A DNA stretch of 64,000 bases from assembly GCA_902494245.1 (NCBI GenBank), contig CABUSR010000001.1:19755-83754 (forward strand), read 5' to 3'. Position 1 is the first letter of the stretch. The number at the start of each line of letters is the position of its first letter. Origin of the DNA: an uncultured Collinsella sp. (lineage in GTDB: Bacteria; Actinomycetota; Coriobacteriia; Coriobacteriales; Coriobacteriaceae). Shown here in pieces: positions 25,688 through 34,299 of this stretch. The notes under the pieces are model-generated. The model ran no database searches and had not been told where the DNA came from. It was given only the letters and a program-made list of their open reading frames with translations. Made by a program: the position numbers and the translations under genes.

Positions 25688-28246
25688 ATGGAATTTTACG
25701 CAAGCTGCCCCGAGGGCTTTGAGTCCGCACTCGCCGATGAGCTTAAACGCCTCGGGCTTTCGCAGGTTCGTCGGCTGAAGGGCCGCGCTACATTTGAGGG
25801 CGAGCTCGAAGAAGGCTACCGCGCCTGTCTGTGGTCGCGCCTGGCGAGCCGTGTGTTCGTGGTGCTCGGGCGCTTTGAGGCGCAGGATGCCGACGAGCTG
25901 TACGATAGCGTTTACGACATCACCTGGGAGACCATCATCCGCCCCGGCGCCACCATCGCCATCACCGCCCGCGGCGTGACCGAGCAGCTGCGCAACACGC
26001 GCTTCTCGGCCCTGCGCGCCAAGGACGCGCTGTGCGACCGTCTGGCCGAGACCACGGGCCGTCGCGCCGATGTCGACGCTGCCGATCCCGACGTTCACCT
26101 GCTGCTTTCGCTGCGCCAGCGCCGCGCGAGCATCAGCCTGGACCTTTCGGGCGACCCGCTGTTCAAGCGCCTGCCGCCCGCGGCGACCCGTGCCGGCGAG
26201 GGCGCGCACGTGCTGCGCCCCGACTACGCCGCCCTGGTGCTGGCGCAGGTCGGCTGGACCGCACTGTGCGAGCGCGAGTTGACGGCCGACGATTACGAGA
26301 ATGAAGCCCTTCCCACGCTAATCGATGCCTCGTGCGCCGGCGGCGGCCTGTTGCTGGAAGCCGTGAACATTCTGACCGACCGCGCCCCGGGCGCCGCACG
26401 CGAGCGCTGGGGCTTTGAGGGCTGGCAGCTGCACGACGCCGCTCTGTGGGAGCAGCTGCTTGCCGAGGCGCGCGAGCGCGAGGCGGCAGCGCGCGAGCGC
26501 CAGGCGCGCATCGTGGCCGTAGACATCGACCCCGCCGCCCGCAAGACCGCCGAGCGCATGGTCAAGAGCGCTGGCTACAAGCGTTTTGTCGACTTTTGCG
26601 CCGCCAAGCCCGCCACCGTGCTGGACCATGCCGGCGCTGTCGCCGGTGCCGCCGTGGTCGCAGACACCACCGAGACCCCGCTTTCGCTCATGCACGACGC
26701 CATGACGCTGGTCGGCGAGCTGCGCCGCGCGCCCGAGCTCGCTTCAGCGCCGGTCGCCGCGCTCACCCGCGACGGATTGCTGGCCCGCGCACTCCATGCC
26801 GAGCCCGCGCGCTCCATCGCCGTCATGCCCAATAACGAGGAGGCGGCTATTGAGGTTTGGCCCTCGCTCGACCACGCCGCCGCGGCATTTGAAGCTGCGA
26901 CCAGCGCAAACACCGAGGAACAGTCCGCGGAAGCCGAAGACGAAGCCGCCAACGCCTCCATGCCCGAACCTGCCGCCACGCTCGACCTGGGCGACGGCAA
27001 GCCGCTGCCCGTGCTCATCCCGGAGTCCGAGCAGTTCGCCAACCGCCTGCGCAAGAATGCCCGTCTGCGCCGCAAGTGGGCCAAGCGCGAGGGCGTGAGC
27101 TGCTACCGCGTCTACGATGCCGACCTGCCCGACTACTCCGCCGCCATCGACCTGTACCAGGGTTGCCCGCAGACGCCGGGCCGCTGGCTCGTCATCGCCG
27201 AATACGCCGCGCCCAAGACCATCGACCCCGCGCTTGCCCAGGCACGCATGCTCGACATCTTGGCCATCGCGCCGCGCATCCTGGATGTTCCGGCCGAGCA
27301 TGTGCACGCCAAGGCCCGCATGCGTTCGCGCGGCGGCTCGCAGTATGGCAAGCAGGGCGCCGGCAAGGGCGGATCGGGCGAGCGCGCCAACATCGCGCGC
27401 CGTCGCCTGCCGCTCATCGAAGAGGGCGGACTCACCTTTGCCGTCAACTTTGATGACTACCTGGATGTGGGCATCTTCTTGGATCACCGCGTCACCCGCA
27501 ACCTGGTGCGCGAGCACGCCAAGCAGGCGCGCCGCTTCCTCAATCTGTTCGCCTATACCGGCACCGCCACCTGCTATGCGGCCGACGGCGGCGTCGAGGA
27601 AACCGTGACAGTCGACCTTTCCAACACCTACCTGGACTGGGCCGAGCGCAATATGCGCCAGAACGGCTTTGTTGGTCCGCAGCATCATTTTGTGCGCGAC
27701 GACGTGCTCGCCTGGATTCGCGACCAGCGCCAGACGCGCAACCGCTGGGACCTGATTTTTGTCGATCCGCCCACGTTTTCGAACTCATCCAAGATGGGCC
27801 GCCGCACCTGGGATGTCCAGCGCGACCATGTTGAGCTTTTGGCCGGCGTATCGCGCCTGCTCGCACAGGGCGGCCACGCCATCTTTAGCTGCAACCTGCG
27901 CGGCTTCCGCCCCGAGACGCGTAAGCTCGCGCGTGCGGGCGTGGTGCTGGAGGACATTACGGCGCAGACCATCCCCGAGGATTTCGCGCGCAACCAGAAG
28001 GTGCATCATTGCTATATCGTGCGCCGCCTGCCCATCGAGGACGCCATGGCAGAGGTCGGCTTTAGCGCCGAGGAAATTGCCGAGCGCGTCGAGGAACTGC
28101 GTAACCCCGAGGCCCGCAAGCCTCGCGCGGCAGTGCCCGCGCACGCGCAGACCGGCAACGGCAAGTCCAACTTTGCCGGCAAACCCTCCCCTGCCGGCAA
28201 GTCCAAAAAGAAGAAGTTCTACGCCAGCAAGCCCAAGGGCAAATAA
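25688..28246 (+). CDS. rlmL: RlmKL-type 23S rRNA methyltransferase with a degenerate RlmL half
   Basis: An 852-residue fused protein. THUMP-containing N-terminus (residues ~1-160, ending in SLDLSGDPLFKR), then an RlmL-like N2-guanine methyltransferase domain, a low-complexity acidic linker (~400-440) and the C-terminal RlmK-like domain with LFAYTGTATCYAA (SAM binding) and LIFVDPPTFSNSSKM (catalytic). In the RlmL part the usual DPxCGSGT reads DASCAGGG and I find no NPPYG motif, so this half looks inactive for G2445 methylation, while the RlmK half (m7G2069) looks intact. The C-terminus is Lys-rich. E. coli RlmKL is 702 residues. Start at ATG 25688 after AGAGAGG. Confidence 0.88.
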   Translation: MEFYASCPEGFESALADELKRLGLSQVRRLKGRATFEGELEEGYRACLWSRLASRVFVVLGRFEAQDADELYDSVYDITWETIIRPGATIAITARGVTEQLRNTRFSALRAKDALCDRLAETTGRRADVDAADPDVHLLLSLRQRRASISLDLSGDPLFKRLPPAATRAGEGAHVLRPDYAALVLAQVGWTALCERELTADDYENEALPTLIDASCAGGGLLLEAVNILTDRAPGAARERWGFEGWQLHDAALWEQLLAEAREREAAARERQARIVAVDIDPAARKTAERMVKSAGYKRFVDFCAAKPATVLDHAGAVAGAAVVADTTETPLSLMHDAMTLVGELRRAPELASAPVAALTRDGLLARALHAEPARSIAVMPNNEEAAIEVWPSLDHAAAAFEAATSANTEEQSAEAEDEAANASMPEPAATLDLGDGKPLPVLIPESEQFANRLRKNARLRRKWAKREGVSCYRVYDADLPDYSAAIDLYQGCPQTPGRWLVIAEYAAPKTIDPALAQARMLDILAIAPRILDVPAEHVHAKARMRSRGGSQYGKQGAGKGGSGERANIARRRLPLIEEGGLTFAVNFDDYLDVGIFLDHRVTRNLVREHAKQARRFLNLFAYTGTATCYAADGGVEETVTVDLSNTYLDWAERNMRQNGFVGPQHHFVRDDVLAWIRDQRQTRNRWDLIFVDPPTFSNSSKMGRRTWDVQRDHVELLAGVSRLLAQGGHAIFSCNLRGFRPETRKLARAGVVLEDITAQTIPEDFARNQKVHHCYIVRRLPIEDAMAEVGFSAEEIAERVEELRNPEARKPRAAVPAHAQTGNGKSNFAGKPSPAGKSKKKKFYASKPKGK

Positions 28247-28250
28247 CAAA

Positions 28251-28315
28251 GTTGCGGTGGAATACGGACTGTTTTGCCTGGAATTAGGCAAATTTAGACC
28301 GTATTTCACCGCAAC
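28251..28315. repeat. Hairpin starting GTTGCGGTGGAATA (G1)
   Basis: Arms GTTGCGGTGGAATACGG and CCGTATTTCACCGCAAC (16 of 17 paired) with an inner TTTGCCT/AGGCAAA stem, in the convergent gap between rlmKL and kdpE. A relative with 24-bp perfect arms sharing the first 14 bases is at 47221-47285. Probably a bidirectional terminator. Confidence 0.75.
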
Positions 28316-28340
28316 TCATATTGGGATGGCGGATGCCGAC

Positions 28341-29054
28341 CTATCCCTGGATGACCAATCGGTAACCGATACCCACGTGTGTCTGGATATAGCGCGGATG
28401 CGCGGGGTCGGACTCGATCTTCTTGCGCAACGTGCCCATAAAGACACGCAGGCTCGCCAGGTCGCTCTTGGTCGACGTGCCCCAAATCTCGTGCAAAATA
28501 AACTGGTGCGTCAGTACCTTGTCGGCGTTATGCGCCAGCAGGCACAGGAGCTTGTACTCAATCGGCGTCAGGTGCAACTCCTCGCCATCCATCGTGGCAA
28601 TGCCGGCATCAAAATCGATATGCAGCTCACCGGTATCGAACGAGCCCTCGGAGACAACGCCGCCCGTTTGCGCATACGAAAGGCGCCTGAGCGTCGTGCG
28701 AATGCGCGCGAGCAGCTCCTCGACCGAAAACGGCTTGGTCAGATAGTCGTCGGCACCGGCATCGAGCGCGCGGATTTTGTCCGCATCCTCGCTGCGCGCC
28801 GAGACCACGATGATCGGCATGCCCGACCATGCGCGCACCGACTCCACCACCTTGACGCCGTCCATATCGGGCAGGCCCAGATCGAGCAGCACAATGCTCG
28901 GCGCCTGCGATGAGGCGGCGGCGATGGCGGCATGGGCAGTCTCCACAGCCATATGACGCAAGCCGTGCGCCTCGAGCGCGGCAACGATAAGGTTGCGGAC
29001 AGCGGGGTCGTCCTCAACGACCAAGATGAGCGGTTTTACGGCAGAGTTCGGCAC
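28341..29054 (-). CDS. kdpE: KdpE-like response regulator (OmpR family)
   Basis: A 237-residue response regulator. The receiver domain has the acidic pair VVEDDPAV, phospho-acceptor Asp in LLDLGLPDMDG, and Lys in DDYLTKPFSV; the C-terminal OmpR winged helix includes HLTPIEYKLLCLLAHNADKVLTH and RVFMGTLRKKIE. The HxxxLxxxWG-type and FMGTLRKKIE features are those of KdpE. I chose the GTG at 29054, with AAGGAG seven bases upstream and only four bases after the sensor stop codon. It is expected to control potassium uptake genes; the only one here is kup. Confidence 0.9.
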   Translation of the reverse strand: MPNSAVKPLILVVEDDPAVRNLIVAALEAHGLRHMAVETAHAAIAAASSQAPSIVLLDLGLPDMDGVKVVESVRAWSGMPIIVVSARSEDADKIRALDAGADDYLTKPFSVEELLARIRTTLRRLSYAQTGGVVSEGSFDTGELHIDFDAGIATMDGEELHLTPIEYKLLCLLAHNADKVLTHQFILHEIWGTSTKSDLASLRVFMGTLRKKIESDPAHPRYIQTHVGIGYRLVIQG

Positions 29055-29058
29055 AGCG

Positions 29059-30684
29059 CTACTCCTTATCAAACGAAACATCGGCGACGGGAAGCTCAAT
29101 CGTAAAGACCGAGCCGTGCGGGTCCGCCGCGGCAACCTCTATGCTACCGCCATGCGCCAGCACAATGGAGCGGCAGAGCGAAAGCCCCAGGCCAACGCTG
29201 CGGTGGCTGTCGGCCAGGCCATGGTTGGCGGTATAGAACGACTCAAAGATGCGTTCGCGATCCTCGGGTGCGATGCCCGGACCATCATCGGCCACCGAGC
29301 ACGCCACGCGTCCATCGTCGACGCTAATCGAAATCATGATATGCGAGCCTGCGGGCGTATAGGTGATGGCGTTGTTCACCAGATTGACCACCAGCTGCAC
29401 CATCAGGCGCGCATCGACGTTGACGAGCGCCGGCTCATCGCACGCCACCACCTTAAGGTCGTGCTCGCGCACGGCAGGGTTCACGTGGCGCAGCGCCTCC
29501 TCGACGATATCGTCCATGAGCTCGAGTGTGGTCGACAGGCGCATACCGCCACCCTCGAGCTTGGTGATGGCGAGCAGGTTCTCGACGGTGGCGTTGAGCC
29601 ATTGCGCATCCGAGCGAATGGAAAGGAGCAGGCCGCGGCGCGTCTGGGCATCGAGCACCGCGGTGCCGGTCGAGCCCTGATCGAGCAGGACATCGGCGTT
29701 GCCCGAAATACTGGTGAGCGGCGTACGCAGATCGTGCGAGATGGAGCGCAGCAGGTTGGCGCGCAGCTGTTCGTTTTTGGCGAGCACCGCCGCCTCCTCG
29801 CGGGCCTCCATGGCGCGGGCGCGATCGAGTGCCAGCTCGCCTTCGCTCACGATGGCATCGGCAAGTGTTCGCTCCTCGTGCGTCAGCACGTCGGGCTCGG
29901 CAACGATAGCCAGCACGCCCACCACCGAGGCGGGGTCGCCCGAGCGCGCGAAGCCGTCGCCTGTGCGAACCGTCAGGTAGATGCCATAAAACGCCGAGCC
30001 GCCAAACGTGGCGTCGAGCGGCGTTCCCACATAGGCGGATGCCGAGAGCCGCGGCGGCATCTGCGGCGCCAGTTCGTGCACCGGTGCGGCATCGCCCACG
30101 GCCGTGTATGTCGCACGCGGCAGCAGGTCATCGCCCTCGGCGTCGGCGCTGTACCACACGACCGGACAGCCCGAAAGACGCGCCAGCTGCGTGGCCATGG
30201 CATGGACAATCTGCTGCTGATCGGCGCACCGCTGCAGCATGCGGTTGGTCTCGAGCACCATATGCGTGCGGCGGTCGCTGGCGGCAGCCTGTGCCAAGGC
30301 ACGGCGCAGGGCCAACGCAATCGAGCTCGACACAAGCGAGACCACGAACATGATGAAGAACATGCCGGGATAGCCGCGGTCGATAAGCGACAGCGAGTAG
30401 CGCGGGTCGACAAACAAGAAGTTGTAGAGCGCCACGGCGGCAGCCGAGCTCAGCAAGCAATACAGGCGACTCCAGGTAAAGAATGCGCACAGCTGAACGG
30501 CGAACACATAGACGATCATGATGCTCGGCGCGAGACCCGGATGGTCGAGCAGCGCGCCCACAATCGTCGCCGCGACCAGCAGCCCCACCGATACGCAGGC
30601 GTCATACAGAGGAGTGCGGCGCGTCAGCGTTGTGCGCCGCCACCAAAAGCTATCGGCAATATCGCCGTCCGTACGGACGTCCAT
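29059..30684 (-). CDS. kdpD: KdpD-like sensor kinase lacking the N-terminal KdpD/Usp region
   Basis: A 541-residue histidine kinase. Four closely spaced membrane segments (~residues 30-125, DUF4118-like, including FLFVDPRYSLSL) are followed by a GAF-like domain and a kinase core: H-box SHDLRTPLTSISG, N-box LVNLVNNAITY, G1 DDGPGIAPEDRE, G2 GLGLSLC. Full-length KdpD has about 900 residues because of an N-terminal ATP-binding KdpD domain plus Usp domain; both are absent here. This form senses without that cytoplasmic module. Upstream lie a palindrome, a small membrane protein gene and kup, suggesting the two-component system controls Kup rather than KdpFABC. Confidence 0.88.
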   Translation of the reverse strand: MDVRTDGDIADSFWWRRTTLTRRTPLYDACVSVGLLVAATIVGALLDHPGLAPSIMIVYVFAVQLCAFFTWSRLYCLLSSAAAVALYNFLFVDPRYSLSLIDRGYPGMFFIMFVVSLVSSSIALALRRALAQAAASDRRTHMVLETNRMLQRCADQQQIVHAMATQLARLSGCPVVWYSADAEGDDLLPRATYTAVGDAAPVHELAPQMPPRLSASAYVGTPLDATFGGSAFYGIYLTVRTGDGFARSGDPASVVGVLAIVAEPDVLTHEERTLADAIVSEGELALDRARAMEAREEAAVLAKNEQLRANLLRSISHDLRTPLTSISGNADVLLDQGSTGTAVLDAQTRRGLLLSIRSDAQWLNATVENLLAITKLEGGGMRLSTTLELMDDIVEEALRHVNPAVREHDLKVVACDEPALVNVDARLMVQLVVNLVNNAITYTPAGSHIMISISVDDGRVACSVADDGPGIAPEDRERIFESFYTANHGLADSHRSVGLGLSLCRSIVLAHGGSIEVAAADPHGSVFTIELPVADVSFDKE

Positions 30685-30713
30685 CAGTGCCCCGCCCCTC
30701 TCTCAAAAACAAA

Positions 30714-30749
30714 AACCACCACAAAGGGACAGGCACCTTTGTGGTGGTT
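30714..30749. repeat. GGGAC-core palindrome with ACCACCACAAA stem
   Basis: AACCACCACAAAGG and its inverted half around GACAGGCA. A third half-copy (CCCTTGTGGTGGTT) follows directly at 30750-30763, so two alternative hairpins are possible. It lies between the small membrane gene and kdpD. Confidence 0.7.
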
Positions 30750-30795
30750 TCCCTTGTGGTGGTTCCAAGTGTATAGCCTTTGCAACCGACGGTCG

Positions 30796-30990
30796 CTAGA
30801 CAAACAGCACGTGCGCGAGCAGGGCACACACGCACACCGCTCCAAATACCAGTGCCACGATCGAAATTACGCGATCGGCCATATCCATGTTGGCACGGTT
30901 CGTCAAAAACCGATCTTCGGCGGCGTCAGCGCGTGCCTCACGTACCAGCTCGGCAACCACCTCGCGGCCATCAAGCATCTTTGCATCCAT
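30796..30990 (-). CDS. Small membrane protein between kup and kdpD
   Basis: A 64-residue protein: a charged, helical N-terminal half (MDAKMLDGREVVAELVREAR, then AADAEDR-like residues) and a single C-terminal membrane helix (VISIVALVFGAVCVCALLAHVLF). I chose ATG 30990 because GGGGAGG lies just upstream; an in-frame ATG at 31020 would add 10 residues and also has a possible site. No family recognised. The position, downstream of kup and upstream of the sensor kinase, suggests a small partner of the potassium transporter or sensor, similar in size to KdpF-like or other small regulatory membrane peptides; this is inference. Confidence 0.6.
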   Translation of the reverse strand: MDAKMLDGREVVAELVREARADAAEDRFLTNRANMDMADRVISIVALVFGAVCVCALLAHVLFV

Positions 30991-31051
30991 GTTTGCCTCC
31001 CCGGTCTCAATCTTGTCCATCGAAAACCAACTCCGTGCAACCCGTCGGCGC

Positions 31052-33079
31052 CTACGGCCGCTCGTTGGGGGCCAGGCGCTGCATCTTGTTCACGGCCTTG
31101 AACTTGGTGAACAGCGGCACGTACTCAAAGCTCACGTTGGAGTTCTCCAGGCCGTACCAGCGTGCAGGCGTGCCGGCGGCGCGGCGGATGATGTACTTGA
31201 GCGTGATGGCCGTACGCTCGCTCGGCTCCACATCGCTTTCGGGCGCCAGAAGCTTACGGATCAGGACGAACTTGAACGTACCGATGTTGCCCGGATCCTT
31301 GTAGACCGAGTAGTCATGCGTCTGCGCCGGCAGCTCGCCGGTGGCAGCCAGGTCCTGAACGACCTGACGCAGATAGGCATTGACGCGCTGGTTGATCTTG
31401 TAGCCCAGGTACAGATGCACGCGGAACACGTAGTCGGTGCCGAACGTCTCGACCGAATAGGCAAAGGTATGCGGCTCATCCATGGTCTCGACATTCACGA
31501 ACCACCAGGCACGAGCGCGCTTGGGATGCTTGTCCAAGATCGAGTAGACGATATCACGGTCAATGTAATCGGTATGGGTGTCCTTGGTCAGGTACACGAT
31601 GTTGTCGCTCATGCGCTCATAGCGATCGTCGTCGCGCAGGCGCTTGAGCTGCGGCAGGTAGCTGCGCAGCGGCAGCAGCGTAAACTGGCGCTGCTCGACC
31701 GCCGTGCCGTTGTACCAGCACACCATAATGCCCATGATGAGTGCAGCCATGAGGATGGTGAAGTAGCCGCCGTGGAAGAACTTGGTGAGCGAGCTCACGA
31801 AGAAGAAGCCTTCGAGCAAAAGGAAGAAGGCCGCGAAGATCCACGGAGCAACCTTGAGCTTGCGCTCCTCGTGCAGGTAGAAGAAGAGCAGCAGCGTGGT
31901 GCACATCATAGTCAGCGTAATGGCAAGGCCGTAGGCGGCTTCCATATGCGCCGAGTTCTGGAACAGCAGCACCACGATGACGCAGCCGACAAGCATGACG
32001 TTGTTGACCATGGGGATGTAGAGCTGGCCCTTGGTCTCGGCAGGGTAGAAGACCTGCATGTGCGGCATGAGGTCCAGGCGGCTGGCCTCGGACACCAGCG
32101 AGAATGCGCCGGTGATGAGCGCCTGCGAGGCAATGATGGCCGCGACGGTGGAAAGGCCTACGGCAAACGGGCGCAGGCCCGGGGCGAGCATCTGGTAGAA
32201 CGGGTTGAGATCGGCAATGCCCATGAGCTCGGGGTTGGCAGCGTTGTTCATAAGCCAAGCGCCCTGGCCCATATAGGAAAGCAGCAGGCAGCACTTAACG
32301 AACGGCCAGGTAGCGTAGATGTTGCCGCGGCCGACGTGGCCCATGTCGGAGTAGAGCGCCTCGGCACCGGTGGTGGCGAGGAAGCAGCTGCCCAGAATCA
32401 TGATGCCCGCGTGGTTGTTGGGGCTCAGCAAAAAGGCGATGCCGCGCACCGGGTTGAGGCACAGCAGCACGGCGGGGTGCTGGAAGACAAAGAACAGACC
32501 CGTGCCGCCCAGGAACAGGAACCACAGCGTCATGATGGGGCCAAAGGCGTGACCGATCTTGGCCGTACCGATGCGCTGTACCAAGAAGAGCGCGATGATG
32601 ATGGCGAGCGTAATGGCGACGACGCGGCCCTGATCATCGCCCAGCACGGCATGGACCGCCGGGATAGTGCGCAGGCCCTCGATGGCCGTGGTAACGGTAA
32701 CGGCCGGCGTCAGGATGCCGTCGGCGAGCAGCGCGGCGCCTCCCAGCATGGCGGGGATGATAAGCCACTTGCCGCAGCGCTTGACCAGGCTGTACAGGGC
32801 AAAGATGCCGCCCTCACCATGGTTATCGGCGCGCAGCGAGATGAGCACATACTTGATGGTGGTCAGCAGCGTGACCGTCCACACGACAAGGGAGAGCGCG
32901 CCGAGCACGAACTCCTCCGTGACGCTTCCGATGCCGCCGTTGCCGGCAACGAGCGCCTTGGTTACATACATGGGGCTGGTGCCGATATCACCATACACCA
33001 CGCCCAGCGTGACGAGCATCGCCGAGATGCTCACAGGAATCGCAGCGTGCGAGGCTGCCTCCTTGGCCTTTTGTTCCAT
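31052..33079 (-). CDS. kup: Kup family potassium uptake transporter
   Basis: A 675-residue potassium-proton symporter. The signature GVVYGDIGTSPMYV is in the first membrane helix; about 12 helices run to residue ~440, including GGIFALYSLVKR, followed by a ~230-residue cytoplasmic C-terminal domain typical of Kup. Other family blocks: ITLAIIIALFLVQRIGTAKIG and FGPIMTLWFLFL. ATG 33079 follows GGGAGG. Cytoplasmic membrane; secondary uptake of K+. It heads the cluster with the small membrane gene and kdpDE. Confidence 0.95.
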   Translation of the reverse strand: MEQKAKEAASHAAIPVSISAMLVTLGVVYGDIGTSPMYVTKALVAGNGGIGSVTEEFVLGALSLVVWTVTLLTTIKYVLISLRADNHGEGGIFALYSLVKRCGKWLIIPAMLGGAALLADGILTPAVTVTTAIEGLRTIPAVHAVLGDDQGRVVAITLAIIIALFLVQRIGTAKIGHAFGPIMTLWFLFLGGTGLFFVFQHPAVLLCLNPVRGIAFLLSPNNHAGIMILGSCFLATTGAEALYSDMGHVGRGNIYATWPFVKCCLLLSYMGQGAWLMNNAANPELMGIADLNPFYQMLAPGLRPFAVGLSTVAAIIASQALITGAFSLVSEASRLDLMPHMQVFYPAETKGQLYIPMVNNVMLVGCVIVVLLFQNSAHMEAAYGLAITLTMMCTTLLLFFYLHEERKLKVAPWIFAAFFLLLEGFFFVSSLTKFFHGGYFTILMAALIMGIMVCWYNGTAVEQRQFTLLPLRSYLPQLKRLRDDDRYERMSDNIVYLTKDTHTDYIDRDIVYSILDKHPKRARAWWFVNVETMDEPHTFAYSVETFGTDYVFRVHLYLGYKINQRVNAYLRQVVQDLAATGELPAQTHDYSVYKDPGNIGTFKFVLIRKLLAPESDVEPSERTAITLKYIIRRAAGTPARWYGLENSNVSFEYVPLFTKFKAVNKMQRLAPNERP

Positions 33080-33202
33080 AAGCCGGTTTCCTCCCAACTT
33101 TAATGTTCGAAGGGATTATAGGTAATCGGCCCATGTTTTAATGCACTGTTTTCCCAGCTAGATAAAGATTTATACAGTCTTTAGGCTACCGCGGCGATAT
33201 GG

Positions 33203-33235
33203 AATGCGGCAAAGGGACTGTCCCTTTGTCACATT
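33203..33235. repeat. GGGAC-core palindrome after the nitroreductase gene
   Basis: AATGCGGCAAAGGGACTGTC and its inverted half end three bases from the nitroreductase stop codon on the minus strand. It likely ends that transcript. Confidence 0.75.
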
Positions 33236-33237
33236 CG

Positions 33238-34086
33238 TCATTTTCCAAGCCAATTTTTGAACCACCACTCCATGGAGCGGCTCATCTCGGCCATAAAGGG
33301 ACTGGTGTGTTTGCGGGCGTAGATATCCACCACGCGCTCGCCCACCTCGCGGGCATGCGGGCGAAACATCGCGTCCATCTCGGCCACCTGCGCGTCCATG
33401 GTCGCAGCATCGGCGCGGCAGTAGCGCTCCTCGTGCACCAGGTTCACCACAGGATGCGCAATGGCCGGACGCTCCTTACGGGGCGTGCCGATGATGAGCA
33501 TCGACAGCGGCATGGTATAGGGCGGCAGATCGAGCAGCTCGGCAACTTCCTCGGCATTCTCGACGATATCACCGATGTAGCAGCTCCCCAGCCCCAGGGC
33601 TTCGGCGGCAACCACGGCGTTTTGCGCGGCGATCACGGCATCCTGCGCCGCGATGGCAAAGTCGCCCAAACCCGGCGCGCGGCGGGGCGCCTTGCCCGTG
33701 TGCTCGACAAACTCGGGCTCAAAGCAACCCACATGCTCAAACAGATCGATCCACTTGGCATAGTCGACCACAAATATAAGTGCCCAGGGCGCCTTGGCGA
33801 TCATGGGCTGGTGATCGCACAGGTCGGCCAGACGATCGAGCGTGGCCTGTTCGCGAATGCTTACGATGGAGTACATCATCATGGCGCCTGCCGACGGCGC
33901 ACGGCTCGCCGCATGCAGGATCGCCGCCCGCTGCTCGTCGGTCACCGCCACGGGACGATCGTCGTCATCACGCGCGAAGGCACGCGTGGAGGAACGGTGC
34001 TCCAACGTGTCCAGCACCGCATTGCCCGTGGTCTCGACCGGATAGCCACACGTATCCACAGCCTTGGTGCAAACCTGCTCGTTCAT
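33238..34086 (-). CDS. Nitroreductase family flavoprotein
   Basis: A 282-residue FMN-dependent enzyme. Conserved blocks: LEHRSSTRAFA with the FMN phosphate-binding Arg/Ser, HAASRAPSAGAMMMYS, and the C-terminal GLGSCYIGDI used in FMN binding. It is longer than typical 180-220-residue members, having a ~60-residue C-terminal extension rich in Met, Arg and Trp (MSRSMEWWFKNWLGK), a layout seen in NfsA/Frp-like enzymes. It reduces nitroaromatics, quinones or flavins with NAD(P)H; the natural substrate is not evident. Divergent from the LtaS-like gene. Confidence 0.9.
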   Translation of the reverse strand: MNEQVCTKAVDTCGYPVETTGNAVLDTLEHRSSTRAFARDDDDRPVAVTDEQRAAILHAASRAPSAGAMMMYSIVSIREQATLDRLADLCDHQPMIAKAPWALIFVVDYAKWIDLFEHVGCFEPEFVEHTGKAPRRAPGLGDFAIAAQDAVIAAQNAVVAAEALGLGSCYIGDIVENAEEVAELLDLPPYTMPLSMLIIGTPRKERPAIAHPVVNLVHEERYCRADAATMDAQVAEMDAMFRPHAREVGERVVDIYARKHTSPFMAEMSRSMEWWFKNWLGK

Positions 34087-34299
34087 CGCCTCATCCTCGC
34101 TAATTCTTTAAGAAGCCTTTACGTTTCCGTGTAATTCCCGTCCATTATCGCGCAGGTCGCCACTACATTGCGCCACACCGCCACACGTGCGCGTTAATAT
34201 GGCTGGTTGTTGTGCGCAGACACCAATTGCAGCGCATATCTTGGTAACAATCGGGTAAACCCCCGCTTTCGTACGTTTTAGTTTGTGAGGAGTCTCAGC

